From Candidatus Woesearchaeota archaeon (GTDB lineage Archaea > Nanobdellota > Nanobdellia > Woesearchaeales > GW2011-AR4): DNA of 12,678 nt. The notes below the pieces were generated by a model, which had not been told where the DNA came from, did no database searches, and saw only the letters and a list, made by a program, of their open reading frames with translations. The position numbers were made by a program, and so were the translations under genes. Below, one piece after another: positions 1-5,073 of the stretch (positions are counted from its first letter, which is position 1; every line of letters begins with the position of its first letter). Location of the stretch: contig DAOVKD010000007.1 in NCBI GenBank assembly GCA_030631975.1, forward strand, positions 1 to 12,678, in the 5' to 3' direction.

Positions 1-158
1 CCCTCATTCAACGAATGAATCCCCCTATAATGAGAAAAGGCCAAAGTTACTTTCTCTATGTCATATCCTGTCAACTTACCTTTTAAGTTGGCAATATTTT
101 CTAATCCAAACTGAACAGACTGAAAGTCTTCTCCTTTAATTTCAAATGTACTTATCAT
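1..158 (-). CDS. Unidentified small protein, N-terminal part (runs off window)
   Basis: An open frame starts with ATG at 158-156 and continues to the window edge without a stop, giving about 52 residues beginning MISTFEIKGEDF. A ribosome-binding site, GGGAG, lies 8 bases upstream of the ATG, and a TATA-like promoter lies further upstream at 237-247, so this is very probably a real gene rather than chance. I do not recognise the family. The visible part is hydrophilic with no signal peptide or membrane segment. It is transcribed in the same direction as the CBS gene at 699-1124 but has its own promoter. The C-terminal part is outside the window, so no function can be proposed. Confidence 0.6.
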   Translation of the reverse strand, partial: MISTFEIKGEDFQSVQFGLENIANLKGKLTGYDIEKVTLAFSHYRGIHSLNE

Positions 159-236
159 TTTATTACTCCCTTGTTTATTACTTACCTCAGAACAAGTTGA
201 GGCATTTCACCTCTTTTACTTTGGGAAAGACATAGT

Positions 237-247
237 TATTTATAAAG
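237..247 (-). promoter_or_regulatory. Archaeal TATA box (with BRE) for the minus-strand partial gene
   Basis: On the minus strand the sequence reads CGAGAAG followed by CTTTATAAATA, a good match to an archaeal BRE plus TATA box. Transcription would be expected to begin about 25 bases downstream, near position 216, giving a leader of roughly 58 bases before the ATG at 158. In that leader TGAGG (198-202) can pair either with CCTCA (185-189) or with CCTC (210-213), so two exclusive small hairpins are possible. Confidence 0.6.
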
Positions 248-321
248 CTTCTCGAAAGAAATTTTATTATCCAAGGGACTTGCCTCCATCTTGCTTGAAG
301 AGGTCTTTTTCTAAATTTCAC

Positions 322-330
322 TATGAATGC
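322..330. repeat. Target-site duplication, left flank of element copy 1
   Basis: The 9-mer tatgaatgc here matches tatgaatgt at 556-564 in eight of nine positions. Together they bracket the inverted-repeat ends of element copy 1. Confidence 0.65.
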
Positions 331-555
331 AGCTACATATCAAATAAGGGCTGTGCCTTTTTAGGGGAGGCGGGTGGGAAGAATAATGTTAAGTCTGAAA
401 TAAAAATGTGGCGTGTTGTTTACGAAATGATTTAAGAAATGATATCATGGTAGCCCATTTTGGCTTCGCCCTGCATGTGGCTATGCCGCATGCTCGCTTG
501 CAATACCGCTCTGGCACAGCCCTATTATCAAATTTTTCTTATGTAAGATGTAGCC
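331..555 (+). mobile_element. MITE-like structured element, copy 1 (about 225 bp)
   Basis: This is a non-coding segment related along its length to 1171-1385, in the same orientation. The ends are imperfect inverted repeats: GCTACAT (332-338) against ATGTAGC (548-554). The flanks are near-identical 9-mers, tatgaatgc (322-330) and tatgaatgt (556-564), consistent with a target-site duplication that has one change. Inside, GGGCTGTGCC (348-357) pairs perfectly with GGCACAGCCC (513-522). AAAATG-T-GGC (403-412) pairs with GCCCATTTT (453-461) around one bulged T. GCATGTGGC (473-481) pairs with GCCGCATGC (485-493) with a TAT loop. A G-run block, GGGGAGGCGGGTGGG (364-378), is identical in copy 2. No transposase is encoded, and reading frames are not conserved between copies. 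Confidence 0.8.
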
Positions 556-564
556 TATGAATGT
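556..564. repeat. Target-site duplication, right flank of element copy 1
   Basis: The 9-mer tatgaatgt is the partner of 322-330. The single mismatch at the last base suggests an older insertion than copy 2, whose duplication is perfect. Confidence 0.65.
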
Positions 565-581
565 CTAATAAAAACTAATCA

Positions 582-630
582 TCTTCATTTAACCAATTAT
601 AGAATCCTCTTTTTAGGATAAGGATGAAGA
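582..630. other. Nested inverted repeats in the gap between element copy 1 and the CBS gene
   Basis: TCTTCAT (582-588) is complementary to ATGAAGA (624-630). Between them ATCCT (604-608) pairs with AGGAT (615-619) around a T-rich loop. This is the only structure I see between 565 and 698. It could act in either strand's transcript, for example as a 3' end signal for the CBS gene, but nothing in the sequence decides this. Confidence 0.35.
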
Positions 631-667
631 AAAAAGTAAAGAGATTGTATAGTAGAAAATATATATC

Positions 668-686
668 ACAAAAACCCAAAAGTTTA
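668..686 (-). terminator. Possible T-rich terminator after the CBS gene
   Basis: Just beyond the minus-strand stop codon at 699-701, the transcript sense strand reads AACTTTTGGGTTTTTGTG. Runs of T on the sense strand are the usual archaeal intrinsic termination signal. The call rests on composition and position only. Confidence 0.35.
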
Positions 687-698
687 GTATCAAAATAT

Positions 699-1124
699 TC
701 AATATTCAGGTCTTGTGTATTCCTGTCTCCTATTGGCAGTAAGGCCTCTGACTGACAAATATTTGAGGTTTTTGGCTATGCTGTTTGCTGTTACTATACC
801 AACAATTTTGTTATTTTCAGTAATTATTAATCTCCGTATCTTATGTTGAGATATTTTTCTGCTGGCCTCTGCTATATCTTCATTTGCATCACTTGTTATT
901 ATGGGCTGGCTCATAATATCTTTTACTGTTAATTCATCAGGATTTCTTCCTTTTGCCACAATTTTCCTTAAAATATCCCTTTCAGTCATTATGCCAATAA
1001 CTTTGTTATTTTCTTCAACTAAGACAGAGCCAATTACTTTTTTGTCCATTATTCCTGCAGCTTCGGAAATGTTAGTATCAGAAGAGACTTTTGTTACATT
1101 ATGCATTATTTCTTTTACCCGCAT
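699..1124 (-). CDS. Two-CBS-domain protein
   Basis: A 141-residue protein made almost entirely of two CBS domains, roughly residues 7-60 and 67-122. The first carries the typical run VIGIMTERDILRK (42-54), and the second carries HKIRRLIITENNKIVGIVT (94-112). Paired CBS domains form a Bateman module that usually binds adenine nucleotides. Stand-alone archaeal versions are generally thought to sense energy state, but their partners are seldom known and none is visible here. The C-terminal tail (about 123-141) is basic and unrelated to CBS. The start codon lies about 26 bases from the TATA box centre with no Shine-Dalgarno sequence, so the mRNA is probably leaderless. The gene diverges from the PhoU/ATP synthase cluster and is bracketed by two copies of the mobile element. 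Confidence 0.9.
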   Translation of the reverse strand: MRVKEIMHNVTKVSSDTNISEAAGIMDKKVIGSVLVEENNKVIGIMTERDILRKIVAKGRNPDELTVKDIMSQPIITSDANEDIAEASRKISQHKIRRLIITENNKIVGIVTANSIAKNLKYLSVRGLTANRRQEYTRPEY

Positions 1125-1145
1125 AGTGATAGTGTTAAGGGGGTG

Positions 1146-1161
1146 TATATAAAAACTTTTT
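1146..1161 (-). promoter_or_regulatory. BRE/TATA promoter of the CBS gene (leaderless)
   Basis: The minus strand reads AAAAAG (1161-1156), then TTTTTATATA (1155-1146). From the TATA centre to the ATG at 1124 is about 26 bases, so transcription should start at or next to the start codon. The left target duplication of element copy 2 (1162-1170) directly abuts the putative BRE, so anything upstream of it is now element sequence. Confidence 0.55.
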
Positions 1162-1170
1162 TATTATAGT
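1162..1170. repeat. Target-site duplication, left flank of element copy 2
   Basis: The 9-mer tattatagt is repeated exactly at 1386-1394, directly outside the inverted-repeat ends of element copy 2. Confidence 0.85.
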
Positions 1171-1385
1171 GGCTGCGTTCAAAAAGTCAAGCTATGCCTT
1201 TTTTAGGGGAGGCGGGTGGGAAGAATCACGTTTAATCTGAAATTAAAATGCTGTGTATCTTCACAAAGTGTTTCTACTAACAAAATCAAGATGCAGCATT
1301 TTGTCTTGCCCTGCATGCGACGTAGTTGCATGCCCGCTTGCAATACCGCTTTGGCATAGCCGATTAAAATATTTTGAACGCAGCC
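1171..1385 (+). mobile_element. MITE-like structured element, copy 2 (215 bp)
   Basis: The terminal inverted repeats are perfect over 14 bases: GGCTGCGTTCAAAA (1171-1184) and TTTTGAACGCAGCC (1372-1385). They are flanked by an exact 9-bp duplication, tattatagt. Internal stems match those of copy 1 in order: GCTATGCC (1191-1198) with GGCATAGC (1353-1360), AAAATGCTG (1245-1253) with CAGCATTTT (1294-1302), and GCATGCGAC (1313-1321) with GTTGCATGC (1325-1333). The 5' G-run block (1206-1220) and a 3' block around CTTGCAATACCGCT (1337-1350) are conserved with copy 1. The GGCT..GTT.AA end and 9-bp duplication recall the IS903 group of the IS5 family, which suggests mobilisation in trans by such a transposase (inference). 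No transposase or shared ORF is present. Confidence 0.85.
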
Positions 1386-1394
1386 TATTATAGT
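1386..1394. repeat. Target-site duplication, right flank of element copy 2
   Basis: An exact copy of tattatagt at 1162-1170, immediately after the terminal GCAGCC of the element. Confidence 0.85.
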
Positions 1395-1401
1395 CACAGA
1401 A

Positions 1402-1503
1402 AGATTATCTTTCCGCCGAGGGAAGACTAATCTGGAGAAAAAGCGAAGAGAGCGAGCAAGTGACAGGTCTCTGACAGGCGGTGTATCCTCGCTTTTTGAC
1501 AGG
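1402..1503. other. Structured non-coding region upstream of the PhoU-type gene
   Basis: Two adjacent folds fill this gap, which is richer in G+C than its surroundings. AGATTATCTTTCC (1402-1414) pairs with GGGAAGA-C-TAATCT (1420-1433), with one bulged base and one wobble. AAAAAGCGA (1438-1446) pairs exactly with TCGCTTTTT (1489-1497), enclosing about 40 bases. The heptamer TGACAGG occurs three times (1461-1467, 1472-1478, 1497-1503). No ORF, tRNA or known RNA family is recognisable. It may be an unidentified small RNA, a protein-binding region, or the remains of an older insertion. It ends about 30 bases before the TATA box of the next gene. Confidence 0.4.
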
Positions 1504-1534
1504 GTAACTTAGCAATAAAAGCAAAAAGCAAAAG

Positions 1535-1545
1535 CTTTATATTTA
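1535..1545 (+). promoter_or_regulatory. TATA box of the AbrB/PhoU gene
   Basis: AAAAG followed by CTTTATATTTA resembles a BRE plus TATA box. Its spacing predicts transcription starting near 1566, about 11 bases before the ATG at 1577. This may be the main promoter for the regulator and possibly for the ATP synthase genes that follow without a gap. Confidence 0.55.
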
Positions 1546-1554
1546 CTTACTAAA

Positions 1555-1569
1555 TACCTGCTATAGGTA
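1555..1569. promoter_or_regulatory. Small palindrome at the predicted transcription start
   Basis: TACCT, five bases, then AGGTA form a dyad centred on the predicted start of transcription (about 1566). A dyad at this spot would suit an operator. Because the gene just downstream encodes an AbrB-type DNA-binding domain, self-regulation is possible, but this is inference from position only. Confidence 0.35.
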
Positions 1570-1576
1570 AATATAT

Positions 1577-2449
1577 ATGGAAATAAGAAATATACAAAGA
1601 ACAGGAGATATGCATTATTTATACTTGCCCACAGCCTGGTGCAGGCAGCATAATATAGGTTCTAAATCAAAGGTAAGCATTGAGCATAGCAGTGATGGCT
1701 CTTTAATAATCTCCCCCCAGATAATAGAAAAAAAGCCAAAACACCTAAAGTTCAATATTGAGGAAACTCAGCCTGAAATAGTGCACAAATTAGTTGTAGC
1801 TTCTTATATCAATCCTGCTGCTTCATTTGAAATAAATATGGGCAAGGAAGTGGATTTTACTAACCTGCTTAATCAAAAAAGGCTTATAAGCCTGGAGTCT
1901 GTTGAGATTGATAAAAAACAGATTACTTCCAGTTGTACTGTTACTGTTTCTGACCCAGGATCCTTATTAAAGACAATGGTGAAAAAGATAAAAAATATGA
2001 TAATAGTTATGGGCAGGAATTACGATAAGGGATTGATTGAGAAGTATGAGGATGAGATTGACAGGAGTAAAATGCTCATAGACAAATCAGTTATAGGGTC
2101 TTTAACCATGGGCAAAACTACAAAATTGAAGAATATAGATCTCTATTACATCTCTTTAATATCAAAAGAACTTGAAAGGATGGTGGACAGGCTCATTTGC
2201 CTTGATGCGGGCAGCAAGAAATTCCTCGATGAAATTACAGTTTCAATAGAAATTTTGCAAAATATTGTAAATGATACTTCAAAACTTGATCAAAAGCAGG
2301 CAATGGATTTTGCAAAATCAGTATCATCAATAAAAAAACCTGATGTTAAAGGTCTTAAAAGCTATGATATGGCGCGTATGAGGCAAAACCTTGGAAAAAT
2401 AAGCGAAGTAGTAATGGACTGGATGGTGACACTAAAATTAGAACACTAA
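1577..2449 (+). CDS. AbrB-domain / PhoU-like regulator
   Basis: A 290-residue protein. Residues 1-48 form a SpoVT/AbrB-like swapped-hairpin DNA-binding domain (MEIRNIQRTG, then LPTAWCRQHNIG, then DGSLII). From about residue 125 it is helical and PhoU-like, with the PhoU-type motif ELERMVDR at 198-205. Archaeal proteins of this architecture are annotated as phosphate uptake regulators. No Pst transporter or phosphate-handling gene is in the window, so a link to phosphate here is family knowledge only. The stop codon at 2447-2449 is followed directly by an in-frame-open atpH region, so the gene is probably transcribed with the ATP synthase genes. AGGT about 9 bases before the ATG is at best a weak ribosome-binding site. 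The pairing could connect phosphate or energy status to ATPase expression. Confidence 0.85.
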   Translation: MEIRNIQRTGDMHYLYLPTAWCRQHNIGSKSKVSIEHSSDGSLIISPQIIEKKPKHLKFNIEETQPEIVHKLVVASYINPAASFEINMGKEVDFTNLLNQKRLISLESVEIDKKQITSSCTVTVSDPGSLLKTMVKKIKNMIIVMGRNYDKGLIEKYEDEIDRSKMLIDKSVIGSLTMGKTTKLKNIDLYYISLISKELERMVDRLICLDAGSKKFLDEITVSIEILQNIVNDTSKLDQKQAMDFAKSVSSIKKPDVKGLKSYDMARMRQNLGKISEVVMDWMVTLKLEH

Positions 2450-2530
2450 ATGTTTTTCATAGAGTATTTACATCATGTTATTAATATGCTTCGGGCGCGT
2501 TTACTGAAAAAATACACAAAACTGGTTACA

Positions 2531-2863
2531 ATGTTAACAGATTCAAAAGAAACTGAGATTTTAAGCGAGATTAGGGATTCTGAAAAAAAATCAGAAGAGA
2601 TAATAGAAAGAGCAAAAGTGGAGTATAAGCGAATCCTGGATGATGCAAAAAGAAATTCTTTAAAGTTATTGGCTGCAAAAAAGCAGGAAATAAGTAAATT
2701 ACAGCAAAAAAAGCTCATGGATTTTAGGGCAAAGGCTGGCTTAGTAAAGGCAGAAAAAGTGAAGGAAGGCAAAAAGGCGGCAAATCAGGCAAAGGCAAAG
2801 GCAGAAAAAAATGCCGGTAAAGCTGTTGAATTTGCCATGAAAAAATTTGAGGAAATGACATAA
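2531..2863 (+). CDS. atpH: A-type ATP synthase subunit H (peripheral stalk)
   Basis: From ATG 2531 this is 110 residues of almost continuous charged coiled coil (EILSEIRDSEKKSEEIIERA onward), rich in Lys, Glu and Ala, matching the small H subunit. H pairs with E as a right-handed coiled coil, forming the peripheral stalks that hold the A3B3 head against the membrane subunit I. The frame is open further upstream to an ATG at 2450, directly after the regulator's stop codon. That would add 27 residues (MFFIEYLHHVIN...) that are hydrophobic and basic and unlike subunit H. No Shine-Dalgarno sequence supports either start, and I chose 2531 on family length. The gene stops one base before the atpI start, as expected in this operon order. 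Confidence 0.8.
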   Translation: MLTDSKETEILSEIRDSEKKSEEIIERAKVEYKRILDDAKRNSLKLLAAKKQEISKLQQKKLMDFRAKAGLVKAEKVKEGKKAANQAKAKAEKNAGKAVEFAMKKFEEMT

Positions 2864-2864
2864 A

Positions 2865-4718
2865 ATGTTAAGACCCTATGAAATGAGTAGTGTCATAATG
2901 ACGGGGCCAAATAAGTTTCAGGAGGATGTCATTAAAGAACTTCATAAGCTCAGGATACTTCATATTGTTGAGCATTCAAAAACTGATTTAGCGGATATAG
3001 GAAACCCATTAGAGAATGCAAATAAACTTTCTGAAACAATAGTTAAGGTAAGATCCTTGATTACAGCGCTAAATATAAAAAAGGGGGAAAATAAGTTTGA
3101 GCTTAAAAGAGACTTACCTGAAATATATGAGACTACAAAAAGGCTAAATGAGGGAGTAAGCAAAAATTCTGACGAATTAAAAAAAATTGAAGGGCTTATA
3201 TCAAAAAATCAGGCCATAAAGCATGAACTGGAAATTTTTAAAAATATTGATATTCCTCTTGAAGACCTTGCATCTTACAGCTCATTAGTCTATTTTACTG
3301 GTTATATGGGGGAGAGTAAAGTAATGGCTCTGAAAGAGGACTTATCAAAAATAACAAAAAAATTTATGTTATTAGAGGATGCTGTTAAAAAAAGAAGTTT
3401 TATAGTGTTGTTTGTTGATGTTGAAAGCAAAGAGCATGCAAGTAATATACTGCAGAAATTGAGTTTTTCTCCTGTGAACTTTACAGGCATAGGCAATTTC
3501 AAGGGAACTGCATCAAGCAATTTAGGAAAAATAGAAAAAGAAAATACAAAACTTGAAAATCAAAGGGATAACATTAAAAAACAAATAGAAAAACTTGGGC
3601 AGGAACACAAAGACTTTCTGATATGCGCTGAGGAGTTTTTAAGCCAGGAACTTGAAAAGGCTGAGGCTCCATTAAAATTTGCAGCAACAAAGAACGCTTT
3701 TTTGATAAAAGGGTGGGTTCCTACCGGACAATTAAGGAGCGCAATTAACAGGTTAAATAAAACCAGTAAAAACAAATTGTTTATACATTCTGAGCCGGCA
3801 AAAGAGGCGGATAATGTTCCTGTAAAGCTTAAGAATCAAAATTATGCAAAACCATTTGAGTTTTTTATGAACTTATATACACTGCCAAATTATAAGGAAA
3901 TTGATCCTACATTTTTTGTTTTTCTTACATTCCCATTGCTTTTTGGATTTATGCTGGGAGATTTTGGTTACGGGTTAGTTACCCTTATCCTGTTTATGAT
4001 GCTGAAAAAAAGAATGCCTAAAGCAAAGAATTTCTTTAGCATACTGATTTTTGCATCTTTAGCAACAATGTTTTTTGGCTTATTGTTTGGAGAGTTTTTT
4101 GGTTATGAAGAAATTGCTGGCTTTCATCTCCCCCATATACTTTCAAGATCGCATCAAATAAACGAATTGCTGTATTTAGCAATTGCTATAGGAGCAGCGC
4201 ATATAAATCTTGGTTTAATAATTGGTTTTGTTAACGAGCTTAAGTCGCATGGGTTTATGAAAGCATTGTGTGCAAAAGGAGGGTGGATTGTGCTGGAAAT
4301 AGGAATTGCGCTGCTGGCATTGTCATATTTCAAGATAATTGCTTTGCCGATTTATATTGGAGTTGTTTTCTTCCTTTTATCGCTGTTTATGCTGTTAAAG
4401 GGAGAGGGTATTAAGGGGCTTATAGAGCTTCCGGGCATATTTAGCAATACGTTATCCTATGCAAGGCTCATGGCAATTGGCTTGTCATCTGTTAAATTAG
4501 CAGAAGTAATAAATGAGTCTGCAGCAGAAATGTTTCATGGAGGAGGATTTTTAATACTTGCCGGAGTGCTTATTCTGGTAATTGGGCATATACTGAATAT
4601 AGGAATCGGAATGCTTGGAAGTTTTTTGCACTCATTAAGGCTGCATTATGTTGAGTTTTTTACAAAATTTTTCCAAGGTGGCGCTGAAAAGTACAAAGCG
4701 TTTGGGGAAAAACAATAA
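2865..4718 (+). CDS. atpI: A-type ATP synthase subunit I (membrane a-type subunit)
   Basis: A 617-residue protein, slightly short for the family. The N-terminal half (about 1-335) is soluble and contains two long coiled-coil stretches (about 80-125 and 215-260), forming the cytoplasmic arm that contacts the E/H stalks. The C-terminal half has about seven to eight membrane segments starting near TFFVFLTFPLLFGFMLGDFG. The motif LSYARLMAIGLSS carries Arg534, which corresponds to the essential Arg that faces the proteolipid glutamate in V- and A-type a subunits. With the K ring it forms the ion-translocating half-channels. GAGG about 12 bases upstream may serve as ribosome-binding site. It is followed by an A-rich spacer and the proteolipid gene. 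Confidence 0.95.
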   Translation: MLRPYEMSSVIMTGPNKFQEDVIKELHKLRILHIVEHSKTDLADIGNPLENANKLSETIVKVRSLITALNIKKGENKFELKRDLPEIYETTKRLNEGVSKNSDELKKIEGLISKNQAIKHELEIFKNIDIPLEDLASYSSLVYFTGYMGESKVMALKEDLSKITKKFMLLEDAVKKRSFIVLFVDVESKEHASNILQKLSFSPVNFTGIGNFKGTASSNLGKIEKENTKLENQRDNIKKQIEKLGQEHKDFLICAEEFLSQELEKAEAPLKFAATKNAFLIKGWVPTGQLRSAINRLNKTSKNKLFIHSEPAKEADNVPVKLKNQNYAKPFEFFMNLYTLPNYKEIDPTFFVFLTFPLLFGFMLGDFGYGLVTLILFMMLKKRMPKAKNFFSILIFASLATMFFGLLFGEFFGYEEIAGFHLPHILSRSHQINELLYLAIAIGAAHINLGLIIGFVNELKSHGFMKALCAKGGWIVLEIGIALLALSYFKIIALPIYIGVVFFLLSLFMLLKGEGIKGLIELPGIFSNTLSYARLMAIGLSSVKLAEVINESAAEMFHGGGFLILAGVLILVIGHILNIGIGMLGSFLHSLRLHYVEFFTKFFQGGAEKYKAFGEKQ

Positions 4719-4816
4719 TCAAAAAATAAATCATTGACAAAAATAATAATCGATAAAATTTAAAATAAGAAATTATAAAAATTATAAAAATAATTAACAA
4801 AAACAAAATGCAATAT
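4719..4816 (+). promoter_or_regulatory. A-rich spacer with candidate internal promoter before atpK
   Basis: This gap between atpI and atpK is almost all A and T, with very little G. Two overlapping-type TATA candidates, TTATAAAA at 4773-4780 and 4782-4789, would place a start near 4800-4810, just ahead of the atpK ribosome-binding site. Because the ring needs many copies of K per complex, an internal promoter here would make sense. In such A/T-rich sequence, however, TATA-like words arise by chance. Confidence 0.35.
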
Positions 4817-4821
4817 GGAGG
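4817..4821 (+). promoter_or_regulatory. Strong ribosome-binding site of atpK
   Basis: GGAGG sits 9 bases before the ATG at 4831. It is one of the two best Shine-Dalgarno matches in the operon (the other is at atpA) and fits a need for high translation of the ring subunit. Confidence 0.75.
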
Positions 4822-4830
4822 CAGAATAAA

Positions 4831-5058
4831 ATGGCGGAATTAACAATAGGGATGATAGCATTGAGTTCAGCGCTGGCTATAGCAGGCAGCGCTATTGCGG
4901 CAGCATGGGCTGAAAAAGCGATTGGAGTAGCTGCTATAGGAGCAATGGCTGAAAAGGAAGAGCTGTTCGGTAAAGGCTTGATCCTTACAGTTATTCCTGA
5001 AACCTTAGTCATTTTCGGCTTGGTTATCGCAATCCTGATATTAGGGCTTGCAGGATAA
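4831..5058 (+). CDS. atpK: A-type ATP synthase subunit K (proteolipid, c ring)
   Basis: A 75-residue hairpin of two membrane helices (about 5-38 and 48-74) joined by a polar loop, AEKEELFGKG (40-49). The ion-binding carboxylate is Glu57 in TVIPETLVIFG within helix 2. The protein is a single hairpin, not a duplicated four-helix version. Helix 1 has no Gln and is dominated by Ala, Gly, Ser and Ile. A helix-1 Gln commonly helps bind sodium in Na+-type rings, so proton coupling is more likely, although the Thr after the Glu is kept. The initiator region has no signal peptide beyond helix 1. The gene lies in the usual place after atpI and has a strong GGAGG. Confidence 0.95.
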   Translation: MAELTIGMIALSSALAIAGSAIAAAWAEKAIGVAAIGAMAEKEELFGKGLILTVIPETLVIFGLVIAILILGLAG

Positions 5059-5073
5059 AAACCCTTTATTAAA

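Noticed and set aside
182..205. A seven-codon upstream ORF (minus strand, ATG at 205-203) preceded by AGAGGTGA, as a leader peptide for the partial gene
   Set aside because: The Shine-Dalgarno-like run is only one or two bases from the ATG, too close to work normally, and the peptide has no regulatory codon pattern.
624..755. A 43-codon + strand ORF (MKKKVKRLYSRK...) with AGGA just upstream
   Set aside because: It overlaps the 3' end of the convincing CBS gene in antisense, has no recognisable promoter, and its start lies within an inverted repeat. It is probably chance.
901..1152. An 83-residue + strand ORF opposite the CBS gene
   Set aside because: It is a shadow frame of the CBS coding sequence with biased composition and no signals of its own.
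331..1385. A composite transposon made of the two element copies carrying the CBS gene
   Set aside because: Each copy has its own different 9-bp target duplication, so each inserted independently. There is no matching duplication at the outer ends of the whole segment.
1203..1397. A 64-residue minus-strand reading frame inside element copy 2
   Set aside because: The matching frame in copy 1 is interrupted by a stop within the 473-493 hairpin, and the two translations do not agree. The conserved features are stems, not codons.
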